Made by a program: the position numbers and the translations under genes. 64,000 bases of DNA from Rebecca billardiae RCC1528 (taxonomy: Eukaryota > Haptophyta), in the NCBI GenBank assembly GCA_965240325.2, contig OZ251226.1, forward strand, positions 2,852,001 through 2,916,000. Reading direction: 5' to 3'. Positions within the stretch are counted from its first letter, which is position 1; every line of letters starts with the position of its first letter. Under the pieces are notes generated by a model, which was given only the letters and a program-made list of their open reading frames with translations, did not search any database and had not been told where the DNA came from. Shown here in pieces: positions 40,631-49,553 of the stretch.

Positions 40631-42451
40631 ATGGGGGCAGCCTGCGCAAGCCGCGGGGTGTCCGCCGAGGAGTCTCCTCGCGGTGTGGTGACAGTGAGTG
40701 AGGGCGTGATCTCCGCAGACGCGGCGCGACAGCTGCGAGGAGAGGCTGAGAGTCGTCTCGACTCGAGGCTCCAGGCTAATCGGATCAACATGTCTCGCTT
40801 TGTCAACGCTGAGCCTCCACCCGCAAGCGACCCTGACTCGCGCATGCTGCGCGCCGTCGCCGCCGCGAGCGTCTACTCGGCGACGGAGGAGCATTTCCAG
40901 TACCTGACCACAGCGCCAGATGCATCCGTGCGCCTGAACGAGCTCGGCTTCGAGCTCTCGCCAGCGTCGATGAACTTTGGGTGCACCGGCCTCTCGATCA
41001 TCATTGAGCTGTCGCGTGAGATCAGGGACGCCGGCGAGGGCGTGCACAACGAGCCGATCACCATCGCGCAGCTCGGTCGCGTGTACGAGCTCAGGGCTAT
41101 GTGGGTCAAGATGCTCGATGCACACTCCATCCGCTCAATCCAGCACCCGCGGCTGGGCGTCGTCCCCATCGTGCAGCCGCTCCTGCACACGCTCATCCAG
41201 GCGCGCGGCCACAGCCAGGGCAACGGCATTCACGGCTCTCCCGACCCGATCTTCGCCGAGGTGATCGCAGCGGGCGCGCGGACGGACATCCCCAGCTCGC
41301 TGGGCTTCACGCCGATGCACGCCGTCATCGACGTGCACGCGCGCTCGGCCGAGTACACAGACGAGGACGACGAGTACGGTGCAGAGGGCGTGCGGCGGAA
41401 CCTCGCCCTCGCACGGATGCTGCTCAAGCACGGCGCGTCCGTGCTCGAGCCGACGGTGCCACACGGCGCCCGGAGCGTGGAGGGGCTGCGCCGAGAATCG
41501 GGGCTCAAGCCCATACTCGCGGAGCCGCGCGGCTACTCCGCGCTGGAGGCTTGCCGCTGGCAGCTCGCTCGGCACCACAGCAAGGGGCTCGAGCAGCTCG
41601 CGGGCGTTCTCGAAGAAGCTGCAGCCGCCGAGCAGCGCAGTCGCGCGCGAGACGATGCCGCAGAGCTGATCAAGGGCCCGGGCTCCGATGGCTGGCGCGA
41701 CCGCGCCAACCATCCGCTGGCGCGCGCAGATCTGCCCACGCCCAGCTGGGTGCAGGCCATCTTCAACATCGCCTGGCTCACGAGCCAGCTCACGGTGCTC
41801 GAGACGGCTGCAGAGCGGCGGCGGCTGCTCACCGAGATCTCGCCCCGGGCGCCTTTCCAGGTGCCGCTCATGACCGTGGTGCCATGGTCCACGCTCAAGC
41901 GGCTCGGCCGCCTGCCCAAGCGCGACACGTCGCGCGCGCACGTGGAGGACGGCTGGGATGGGCCCGTGCCCGTCGCGCTGCTCCCCGCGAACGCGACCGT
42001 GGTGTTCCTCAGTCATCGATGGCTGAGGCCCGGCCACCCCGACGACGCCGACACGGGCGGCACCAAGTTCAGCCAGATCACGTCCGTGATGGAGCTGCTC
42101 GCCGCCGAGCTGGGCGGTCGTGCGGAGGAGCTCTATCTCTGGGCCGACTACAGCTGCATCGACCAGTCGAACCCGTTCCCGGGCGTGCAGATGCTGCCGG
42201 CCATCATGGCGTGCTGCGAAGAGTTCGTGTACGTCAGCCACGAGCAATATCCCAGCAGAGCTTGGTGCCGCACAGAGCAGTTCTTCAACTGGCGCCTCAA
42301 GTGTCACGACCGCAAGTGGCGACTCGACGGCACCTCCATCACACAGGAGCGCCCCGAGGGCAGTGCCGAGCCCGCCACCGGACAGCTGTACTCCGAGGCG
42401 GACCGAGTGGCTCTCGTGAACATGACCGCTCTGTTCTCGTCGCCGCAGTGA
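40631..42451 (+). CDS. N-myristoylated ankyrin-like protein with a FLSHRW C-terminal domain
   Basis: Single exon, 606 residues. The ATG at 40631 gives MGAACASRG: Gly2 followed by Ser/Cys, a good N-myristoylation and palmitoylation signal, so the protein is probably membrane-tethered; this favours 40631 over the longer open frame. The middle part has ankyrin-like pieces (GFTPMHAVIDVHA, ALARMLLKHGASVLEP, GYSALEACRWQLARHH). Residues 454-553 contain TVVFLSHRWL, then ELYLWADYSCIDQ, PAIMACCEEFVYV and YPSRAWCRTEQFF. This arrangement (strand-SHRW, strand-W-D-x-x-C-x-x-Q, strand, SRAWCR-E) occurs in uncharacterised protist proteins and is reminiscent of the HET/TIR-like fold class of plant and fungal immune proteins. 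That link is inference from layout. A signalling role is possible; function unknown. Confidence 0.6.
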   Translation: MGAACASRGVSAEESPRGVVTVSEGVISADAARQLRGEAESRLDSRLQANRINMSRFVNAEPPPASDPDSRMLRAVAAASVYSATEEHFQYLTTAPDASVRLNELGFELSPASMNFGCTGLSIIIELSREIRDAGEGVHNEPITIAQLGRVYELRAMWVKMLDAHSIRSIQHPRLGVVPIVQPLLHTLIQARGHSQGNGIHGSPDPIFAEVIAAGARTDIPSSLGFTPMHAVIDVHARSAEYTDEDDEYGAEGVRRNLALARMLLKHGASVLEPTVPHGARSVEGLRRESGLKPILAEPRGYSALEACRWQLARHHSKGLEQLAGVLEEAAAAEQRSRARDDAAELIKGPGSDGWRDRANHPLARADLPTPSWVQAIFNIAWLTSQLTVLETAAERRRLLTEISPRAPFQVPLMTVVPWSTLKRLGRLPKRDTSRAHVEDGWDGPVPVALLPANATVVFLSHRWLRPGHPDDADTGGTKFSQITSVMELLAAELGGRAEELYLWADYSCIDQSNPFPGVQMLPAIMACCEEFVYVSHEQYPSRAWCRTEQFFNWRLKCHDRKWRLDGTSITQERPEGSAEPATGQLYSEADRVALVNMTALFSSPQ

Positions 42452-42633
42452 CCGCAGCCTACCTTAGGCTTAGCACGGGGCCGCTGCCTCACTCAATACT
42501 CACCCATCACCGCATTATTGATTGCCACGTCGGCCGACTTCAGACTAACTAATATAGTTGTAATTATTTTCAAGATGACCGACATGACCGTCGACCACTC
42601 GACGGGCGCGTCGTCAGCATGTTTAAAAATATT

Positions 42634-42635
<2 letters not shown>

Positions 42636-42721
<86 letters not shown>

Positions 42722-42750
42722 AGATCTCTCTCTCTCTCTCTCTCTCGAGA

Positions 42751-42782
<32 letters not shown>

Positions 42783-42822
42783 ACTCTCTTACTCTCTCTC
42801 TCTCTCTAGGGGGGGGGGGGGG
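42636..42822. repeat. (CT)n microsatellite with poly-G end
   Basis: About 170 bp of CT dinucleotides, interrupted twice by the palindromic CTCGAGATCTC and later by CACTCTCACTC, ending in a run of 14 G. Strand asymmetry (pyrimidine/purine) makes triplex or H-DNA possible. Confidence 0.95.
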
Positions 42823-43346
42823 TATTGGCGGCACAACAACTGATTGTCTAAGAGGACGGTGGCAGAGCGCAATGCGCCGTATTGTCAACACCTGCCTGCC
42901 GCCATTCAGCCCGAGCCAGGCGGCTGAGCTCAAGAGTCAAGTCCGGCTGCCATCTATCTATCTTGCCCTTGGCCACCCTCTTCTGCTCGTGCCACGAGGG
43001 ACTTTCGAGCCTGCTCTGTGCGCACGCACGACGGCCTAGATACTCACTGCGCTGCTGGGGCATAGGCTAATAGGCAAGGTTGGCATGGCGGTCAGGACGG
43101 CCAATTCCTGAACTGGGTTTTTCATCAGGCGCCGAGCCAACCGTTACCGTCGCTGCTGCGTGCCTCCCGCTCACTCGCAGCGAGCGCCCTTCGGAAGCGC
43201 CCACTGTCCTGATGGGCTGATGGATGCAGCTATTTCCGGCGGCCCGCAGCTTCGAGGCGCCCTGTGCACGATCCGATGGTCCTTCGTGCCTCGCTGCGGC
43301 TGTCGTGCGGCTTGGCGGCTCTCGAGCTGCGTCTTCCTTGAAGCTG

Positions 43347-43471
<125 letters not shown>

Positions 43472-43740
43472 TCTGCCCGCGGCATTCACGAGCCGGAGAC
43501 GACGAAGAAGATCGAACAGAAACCGGACGTAAGGGCTCACCGCCGACAGAAGACGAGCACGGTTCCACGAGAAGCGCAGCCCCCGGGTACAGTCACCCCC
43601 GGGTCAATCAACAACGATGACACAACGAGCCTCAAGAAGCCACAGCCGCAGAAGGGCTCGCCGCCCACACACACACAGAAGCCGGAGCCTCTACGAAGCC
43701 ACATCGCGCAGACGTGAGCACGCAAGGGCGGGACACCCGG

Positions 43741-43845
43741 GACAGACCGGGCGGGGAAGGAACAACCTCGTCAACAAATCCGTAGTCGGTAGACTGGGAC
43801 GGACTACAGCCCCTCGCGCGGGGTGTCCCCAGGTGACTTACGGTT
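43741..43845 (+). repeat. ~105-bp direct repeat, copy 1
   Basis: Starts GACAGACCGGGCGGGGAAGG, ends GTGACTTACGGTT. Matches 44157-44259 except for one substitution (CTCGTC/CACGTC) and a CG indel. Confidence 0.9.
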
Positions 43846-43895
43846 GCGAGCCGATTTAGCTCAGTCGGCAAACGGGTTTTCAACCGGTTTATCAT
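43846..43895 (+). repeat. tRNA-like segment, forward copy (flipped in second block)
   Basis: GCGAGCC then GATTTAGCTCAGTCGG, an A-box/D-arm-like sequence, then an anticodon-arm-like ACGGGTTTTCAACCGG, ending TTTATCAT. It lacks the 3' half of a tRNA. The reverse complement, with a 2-base indel, occupies the same place in the second block (44260-44311). Confidence 0.85.
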
Positions 43896-44156
43896 CTGGC
43901 TATCATCAGACATTTTTCGGTAGGCGGCGGCCGCCAGGCTATCATCGAGACAGATAATATATTGAAATTATTTGCAGAGGCTAGCTAGTAGTTAGTAAGA
44001 TAGTATTGTTAAATCCAAGTGTGCCAGTGACAGAAGTTAGTGCAGCCAATCAGCAGTACTGAGTTACTGAGTAATTCACGCCACCTACGACTACTGAGTA
44101 AGCGACGGTAGCTTAAGCGACGCTACTCGTCTAGCTAGTCACTATATAAGTCAGAG
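43896..44156. other. Spacer between the two direct-repeat blocks
   Basis: About 260 bp, AT-richer, with CTAGCTAGTAGTTAGTAAG-type short repeats and a TATATAAG at about 44142. No ORF or RNA recognised. Confidence 0.5.
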
Positions 44157-44259
44157 GACAGACCGGGCGGGGAAGGAACAACCACGTCAACAAATCCGTA
44201 GTCGGTAGACTGGGACGGACTACAGCCCCTCGCGGGGTGTCCCCAGGTGACTTACGGTT
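44157..44259 (+). repeat. ~105-bp direct repeat, copy 2
   Basis: Second copy of 43741-43845 in the same orientation. Confidence 0.9.
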
Positions 44260-44311
44260 ATGATAAACCGGTTTAGAAAACCCGTTTGCCGACTGAGCTA
44301 AATCGGCTCGC
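44260..44311 (-). repeat. tRNA-like segment, inverted copy
   Basis: Reverse complement of 43846-43895 with TCTAAACC in place of TCAACC. It directly follows copy 2 of the direct repeat, at the same junction (CTTACGGTT) as the forward segment after copy 1. Confidence 0.85.
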
Positions 44312-44513
44312 GCGATTTAATTCGCTCCGGGAGCTAGTCCGGGGCCTGCCGACTCCGGCAGCACTGACCACGTCCAGTCGTCCACGGCAGACCACTCGCG
44401 GCGTGTAGGCTACATTTAAAATATTAGCGTAGCCGCGGGCACGGATTAATTTCTCACAGCGGCGCGGCAGACTCACTGATCACTAAACGCGGAGTGTAGC
44501 TGACCATGGGCTA

Positions 44514-44822
44514 CTAGTGCGATGGAGGGCGAAGCCAATTCTCAACAAACGGCACTGGCAGATGCATCGCCCATGCTGTCAGGGTGGCGACGTTGGTGAG
44601 CAGGAGAAAGCATGCGAGCCAGCTCGACACCGACCAACGATTGTCCTCATCGTCCTCCTCCTCAGCATTTTCCAGCTGCTGCGTGCGATCGGTACTTCTC
44701 GGCGGGGCCGGTGCTGATGCCGTCAGCAAAGGGCTTGCAAACTGCGCGAGCGATCCGGAGCCGTCGACGGTGCCACGACTCCGGGCCACGTGCAGCCGCA
44801 GCCGGTCGAGCGCAGTAGCCAT
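44514..44822 (-). CDS. Small C-terminally anchored membrane protein, unknown
   Basis: ATG ORF of 102 residues; upstream in-frame codons give only GTG. The N-terminal 65 residues are hydrophilic (MATALDRLRLHVARSRG; acidic ENAEEEDDEDNRW), followed by one hydrophobic helix (SSWLACFLLLTNVATLTAWA) and a short tail (HLPVPFVENWLRPPSH). The layout is that of a tail-anchored or single-pass membrane protein. Family not recognised. Composition and a defined helix argue for a real gene, but no homology supports it. A 30-bp repeat shared with the nucleolin-like gene upstream region lies 46 bp upstream of the ATG. Confidence 0.45.
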   Translation of the reverse strand: MATALDRLRLHVARSRGTVDGSGSLAQFASPLLTASAPAPPRSTDRTQQLENAEEEDDEDNRWSVSSWLACFLLLTNVATLTAWAMHLPVPFVENWLRPPSH

Positions 44823-44867
44823 TACCGAAGGACGCACCCGGCCGAGCCGGTGGGCGTGGCTTGCACG

Positions 44868-44897
44868 TACAGGCTGGTCTCACCAAGAACTTCCCGA
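44868..44897 (-). repeat. 30-bp repeat upstream of small membrane-protein gene
   Basis: On the minus strand TCGGGAAGTTCTTGGTGAGA and CCAGCCTGTA; matches 47903-47932 (+) with two mismatches in 30. Confidence 0.7.
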
Positions 44898-45920
44898 GCG
44901 CTGCCGACGTGTCCGCGCTCGCGGCGGGCGAGCACGGGGAATCGGCTGAGTACGATCGCTCGCATCGTGGGTCTAGTCCCCAACAAAATTGTCCGCGGAG
45001 CCGCGCGCGTCGCTCACCTCGTGCCCGGCGCTCCGCCGCGGAGGCGCCGTCACAGTGGTTTTCACAGTGGGCCGAGCAGTCTGAAGTGGCGCTGAACTGA
45101 GGTTTCGTCGGGGTTTCCGCAGTCCGGCGGGCTTCTGCCACTTCGGACGCCCAGGCGGCATCCATCACCACGAGGTCGGCCACGCGCGGACCTGGCCCGC
45201 GCGGAGGCGGAGCATGGCGCACTGCTTGATGACTGCGCCCGCGCGAGCCGTTCCATGATCGCTGTGGTTACAGCCAAAGCCCCTGCCTCTGTTGGTGGGA
45301 CCTCGCCAGATGCACTTGTCACTTGCGCGCCGCTCGAACGGCTCCGAACGAACACGACGAGCACATTGCACTTCGTCGCAGTTGGCTCACTCGCAGCAGG
45401 TATTCGAATCTGTCGCAGTGGAAGCGGGGGGTGCGAGAGCCTACGTACGTCTGTCAAGGGCAGCCGCACGCTTCAACATTGCGAAGGAGTTCCGCCCTGA
45501 ACAGTGCGGCGGCAAGGCGGGTTGAGTGTGCTCCAAGCAACATCGTCAGGCACTGATACAGGTGGGGAGGCGCAGGAAGGACGTTGCAACGAGCGCGATG
45601 AGGCCCACATACCTCGACAGCATGGGAGAGACGCGCTGTGGGACATGAAGACACCTGTCACTCATGCCAGGTCCCACGTTGACCCGCAACGCTCGGCGGC
45701 TTCTGCGGGCGAGAACAACGACGCAATGTTTCAGTGCTACAGCGAGGGTGGGGATGAGGAGAGGGGCTTGGGGTACGGGCAACCGTGTGAACAACACCAC
45801 TAGGGGTCGCACGGACCGAGATCGCGCGCCGTTCATTTTTTGCAGGGGGGTGGGGGTTTGAATCTCGACAACGGCGGGGCGGACAGAGGCGTGCGACCCC
45901 TCGTCGGAGAGCTCTCGATG
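44898..45920. other. Intergenic, possible exon-like segment
   Basis: No full gene supported. A plus-strand frame ending at 45525 (QVFESVAVEAGGARAYVRLS, ending EFRPEQCGGKAG) follows a plausible acceptor (CACTCGCAG) and looks protein-like, but no partner exon or start was found. A tRNA B-box-like GGTTTGAATCTC lies at 45853-45864. Confidence 0.35.
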
Positions 45921-46036
45921 TGCTATGTTACGGGTAACGTGGGTTTGCGAGTACGCGGCGAGCTCATGGTCCGGACCCGTCGATCGGGTCCCTCCCGCCT
46001 GTGCTCGTTTTGGGTGGCGTCACGACGCCACCCTAA
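45921..46036 (+). repeat. 5' terminal direct repeat (116 bp)
   Basis: Contains three short palindromes: GTTACGGGTAAC, GGACCCGTCGATCGGGTCC and GGTGGCGTCACGACGCCACC. Confidence 0.9.
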
Positions 46037-46127
46037 ACGAGCGCTCCGCGCCGCCTCGGCGGCGCGTGGGCAGCTACCACCGGCCAGTCCAATCGGACGA
46101 CAGGGCCGAGGACCCAAACGGATCGGC

Positions 46128-47363
46128 ATGGGCTCCTCACGCCGCCGGCGCGGCACACGAGGAGCACCAGCCACCCCAATCGGGGGAGCGGAGGGCGAAT
46201 CCGGCCTCCACTCTCTCACGCCTGGCGACGACGGTGGGTCGCCCGGCGCCGATGGTGCCGTTACCGGCAGCGAGCCCTCGGTGGGGGCTCCTGGTGACGA
46301 AGACGCTGAACCGGACGACGCTGGCCCTACCGGTGCTGGCGGTCGCCTTCAGCGTGGTGCTGAGAACCGGCTACCCGGTGAACACACGCTACCGCCGCGA
46401 GCGCACAACGCAAACGCACGTGGGCTCGCAGTGGACGAGGCGGTACTGGAGGATCGCCTGGGGCGAATGGAATCGCGACTACGGGAGTTGGAGTCGACGA
46501 ACGAGGAGCTGCGACAGGCGAACGAGCGGCTCTCGGCGGCGGCTACCAGGCACGACGAGGACGCGCGGCGTCTGGATCCTTCGACGAATCGGCGTTTTTG
46601 TCGCTTCGTTGATGGGAATCCGGGCCGCGTGGACGCCGGAGTGGACCCTCGCGACCGGACTGTCCCACGGCTGATGGTGCCAGATACCGACGCAGCTCGG
46701 AACCTATGGGTGATGGGACGCGACTACTCGCGCCAATCGGCGCTTTTCAAGGGGTACATTTACTCCAACGCGGTGGAATACTACCTGTACAACGTGGCCG
46801 GTACGATCCAATATCTGCTGGACAGCTTCGGTCGCAACGACCTCGATTCTGAGGAGCTCGAAATCGAGCTCGAAGCTTGCTGGAATACCATCGATAAGCT
46901 TCTGGAAATCACTGGCTCCGTCAAAGCGGTACCTATCCTTCGCTCGCGATTCGCTGCAAACATGCAGCCTGGCGACGAGCAGCACGCTGCGTATGCGCTA
47001 CGCGCCAAGCAGATCGAGGATCTGCACCGCCCGGCTCTCCCGGAGATCTCTCCGCAAGTGGACGAGATCCTGCGCGCCGCCGATCGGGCGGTCGACGCTG
47101 CCGTGGCTAAGCAGCAGGCTGCTGCGGCCGCCCTCGCGCGCACGGTGAAGCCGACCAAGCTTCCGGTGCAACCGCTGGGGCGGCAGCCGCCTGGTCCCCC
47201 GGGGACCACCCCCGATGTCCACAAGGACCGACCCGTCGGCAGAGACCGACCTGCAGGGGCGACTGCCCCACGTGCGGGCACCGCCCGCCCCGCGCCGCCG
47301 CGCGACCACGCGCGAGCCGCTCACGCCGAACTGGACGAGGACAACCACACGTCCGACGAGTAA
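46128..47363 (+). CDS. Gag-like protein of the non-autonomous element
   Basis: 411 residues from the ATG at 46128; the same frame is open from 45840 through the 5' repeat. Disordered Gly/Asp/Pro-rich N-terminus, then a heptad-patterned coiled coil (RLGRMESRLRELESTNEELR). A helical capsid-like domain follows (LWVMGRDYSRQSALFKGYIY, YYLYNVAGTIQYLLDSFG, LEIELEACWNTIDKLLEITG), then an Ala-rich helix and a Pro/Arg-rich tail. No CCHC zinc knuckle. Coding strength and the flanking direct repeats support a retroelement structural protein; a host gene between two repeats is the alternative. Confidence 0.6.
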   Translation: MGSSRRRRGTRGAPATPIGGAEGESGLHSLTPGDDGGSPGADGAVTGSEPSVGAPGDEDAEPDDAGPTGAGGRLQRGAENRLPGEHTLPPRAHNANARGLAVDEAVLEDRLGRMESRLRELESTNEELRQANERLSAAATRHDEDARRLDPSTNRRFCRFVDGNPGRVDAGVDPRDRTVPRLMVPDTDAARNLWVMGRDYSRQSALFKGYIYSNAVEYYLYNVAGTIQYLLDSFGRNDLDSEELEIELEACWNTIDKLLEITGSVKAVPILRSRFAANMQPGDEQHAAYALRAKQIEDLHRPALPEISPQVDEILRAADRAVDAAVAKQQAAAAALARTVKPTKLPVQPLGRQPPGPPGTTPDVHKDRPVGRDRPAGATAPRAGTARPAPPRDHARAAHAELDEDNHTSDE

Positions 47364-47502
47364 CGATGCCGACGTCGACGTCGACATCGCCCGGATGGCG
47401 ATCAACGCCAGTCCGCTCCCCACAGCCGCACGCTCGGCTGGTACGGCATCCTGCATGCCCCGCCGCTGTTGGCCATCCTCGGCGCGCACCCGTGCTCTTT
47501 GG

Positions 47503-47534
47503 TGGCAAATCATCGAGCCGTGACTCTTAGCAAA
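47503..47534 (+). repeat. 32-bp direct repeat abutting the 3' terminal repeat, copy 1
   Basis: TGGCAAATCATCGAGCCGTG then ACTCTTAGCAAA; identical to 47801-47832. It ends exactly where the 3' 116-bp repeat begins. Confidence 0.85.
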
Positions 47535-47650
47535 TGCTATGTTACGGGTAACGTGGGTTTGCGAGTACGCGGCGAGCTCATGGTCCGGACCCGTCGATCG
47601 GGTCCCTCCCGCCTGTGCTCGTTTTGGGTGGCGTCACGACGCCACCCTAA
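47535..47650 (+). repeat. 3' terminal direct repeat (116 bp)
   Basis: Identical to 45921-46036. Confidence 0.9.
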
Positions 47651-47800
47651 CCCACCACGCCCCCCCCTGATGCTCGTTTTGGAGTGGGGGCCCGCAGCGA
47701 CCGCACCCACTGGGCGTGGATCAGCCGCGGACCGACGCTGAGGGCCAGCCGGCCCCATCTGGGACTGCTGCCCCTCTGTCTGATGATTAACGTAGCTGCC

Positions 47801-47832
47801 TGGCAAATCATCGAGCCGTGACTCTTAGCAAA
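47801..47832 (+). repeat. 32-bp direct repeat, copy 2
   Basis: Identical to 47503-47534; 266 bp (the 3' terminal repeat plus 150 bp) lie between the copies. Confidence 0.85.
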
Positions 47833-47902
47833 CGGCCGATTTAATGGCGCCATCGAGAATTTTCCGCAGACGCAGTGGGACTGAAAAAACAAATCCAAAG
47901 CC

Positions 47903-47932
47903 TCGGGAAGTTTTTGTTGAGACCAGCCTGTA
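47903..47932 (+). repeat. 30-bp repeat upstream of nucleolin-like gene
   Basis: TCGGGAAGTTTTTGTTGAGA then CCAGCCTGTA, two mismatches to the inverted copy at 44868-44897. Sits 177 bp upstream of the ATG in the same orientation relative to its gene as the other copy. Confidence 0.7.
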
Positions 47933-48109
47933 CTGATGCGAAGCGGCACCGCTTCAGCGGGTTGGCGCGCGCCCGCCATCTCATGAGAACGACTGACGAA
48001 ATCGAATATGTTTTCGCGCCCGATTCGCCTGCCCACGAGGCTGCTGACCACGTCGTGGGCAGCCGTCCTCGTCAGCCGGCGCACCGGTCCTACGCGCGCG
48101 TCAGTCGTC

Positions 48110-49553
48110 ATGGGGAAGGAGAGCAAGAACAAGCGCACCAAGGACGAGGCGGACGAGGAGGCAGGGCTGAAGAAGGAGAAGAAGGAGAAGAAGGAGAAGA
48201 AGGAGAAGAAGGAGAAGAAGCAGAAGCTGGAGGACGCCTCCGCGGTCCCGACATCGGACCCGGCGTCGGAGCCGGGCACGCCGGGTGACTCCAAGGCGGA
48301 TAAGAAGGCGGATAAGGCGGCGAAGAAGGCGGCGAAGAAGGCGTCGAAGACGGGTGGCGATGATGGCTCGGCCGCGGGCGACGAAGCACCGGCTACGCCC
48401 GGTGCTGGTGCGGCGGCCGCGGGTGCGGATGCGGGCGGCAGCACGACTGTGTTTGTCGCCAACCTGAGCTGGAGCATTGACGACGATGCCATCAAGAAGG
48501 CCTTCGAGTCGTGCGGCGAGATCGTGAACATCAAGTGGCTCTCGGATAAGTCCACTGGCCGCTTCAAGGTCCGAAGCACGCCCCGCGTCCCGTGCGCCGT
48601 GTGCTGCTATGCCACCCGCTCACACGCCGCCCACGCCGCGCCTGCCATTGTCGCTCCGCCTACAGGGCTGCGGCTTCCTCGAGTTCGCGTCCGCCGGTGC
48701 CGCGGCCGCTGCGGTCGAGAAGAACGGCGAGGACCTGATGGAGCGGCCGATGAAGGTGACGCCGGCCGAGACCAAGCCGGCGCGCGGCGCGGGCGGCGCC
48801 GGCGGCGCGGCGTTTGGCGGGGCCGAGCACAACCCGGGCGAGCCGAACTCGGAGGTGTACGTGGGCAACCTGTCGTACGACGTCGACGACGACTCGATCA
48901 AGTCGGCGCTCGCTGACTGCGGCACGATCACCAACATCCGTTGGATCACCGACCGCGAGAGCGGCGAGTTCAAGGGCGCGGGCTTCATCCAGTTTGGCTC
49001 GCTGGAGGAGTCGGCAAAGGCGGTGGCGATGCACGGCACCGACGTCCTCGGCCGCCCCATCCGCGTGGCGTACGCGAAGGGCAAGCCCGAGCGCGCGGGC
49101 GGGAACGACAGGGGCGGCGCTGGCGGCAAGAAGTTCGAGAACAAGCTCTCGGAGAAGCCCGAAGGCTGCACCAAGGTGTTCTGCGGCAACCTCTCGTACG
49201 AGATTGACGACGACTCGATGAAGAAGTTCTTCGGCGACTGCGGCGACGTCGTCGCGATCCGGTGGCTCACGGACAGGTGCGCGCAGCCAAGCGCCGCCGG
49301 ATGGCCTGCCGCGCGGTCGCGCGCGCAGCCACACTCGCGAGCGGGCACCATGCGCGCCGGGGCGGATGCGGTCGCAACTCATCCGCCATCCCCGTGGCAC
49401 GCGCGCGCGCCCCCCCTCCTCCGCAGGAACACGGGCGACTTCAAGGGAGTCGGCTTCGTCGACTTTGGCACCGAGGCGGCCGTGGACAAGGCGATCAAGA
49501 AGGCGGGTGAGCGCCTGCTCGGTCGGCCCATCCGCATCGACTATGCCAGCTAG
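48110..49553 (+). CDS. Nucleolin-like protein with three RRM domains
   Basis: RNA-binding, probably nucleolar (rRNA processing). Exons 48110-48568, 48666-49276, 49427-49553 (398 residues). The N-terminus is a lysine/glutamate block of repeated KKEKKEK (about residues 15-40), then a Lys/Ala/Asp-rich linker. RRM1 has VFVANLSWSI (RNP2) and, across intron 1, GCGFLEFAS (RNP1). RRM2 has VYVGNLSYDV and GAGFIQFGS. RRM3 has VFCGNLSYEI and, across intron 2, GVGFVDFG. RRM1 and RRM3 are each interrupted by an intron just before RNP1, at matching places, while RRM2 is not, suggesting domain duplication after intron gain or loss of one intron. Nucleolin from plants and yeast (Nsr1) usually has two RRMs plus a GAR tail; here there are three and no GAR tail. 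Intron 1 has an unusual donor, GTCCGA. Confidence 0.88.

Larger units (their letters stand above)
45921..47650 (+). mobile_element. 1.73-kb gag-only element with identical 116-bp terminal direct repeats
   Basis: Positions 45921-46036 and 47535-47650 are identical over 116 bp and begin TG; they flank one ORF that looks like a Gag protein. There is no protease, integrase or reverse transcriptase. This fits a terminal-repeat retrotransposon in miniature (TRIM) or another non-autonomous LTR element that keeps gag. Identical ends imply a recent insertion or gene conversion. The ends do not close with CA as in a typical LTR, and no primer-binding site complementary to a tRNA 3' end is obvious after 46036. 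No clear target-site duplication seen. Confidence 0.65.
47651..48109. other. Upstream region of the nucleolin-like gene; repeat remnants
   Basis: Holds the second 32-bp repeat (47801-47832) and the 30-bp repeat at 47903-47932 that is shared with 44868-44897. A stem TGCGAAGCGG...CCGCTTCAGCG-like lies around 47936-47960. The frame upstream of the 48110 ATG is open from 48008 but carries no homology. Confidence 0.5.

Noticed and set aside
40460-41125. N-terminal extension of the HIRIP3-like ORF
   Set aside because: It overlaps the divergent gene's coding sequence and shows no homology; the DEK-C-like domain starts at the 40459 ATG.
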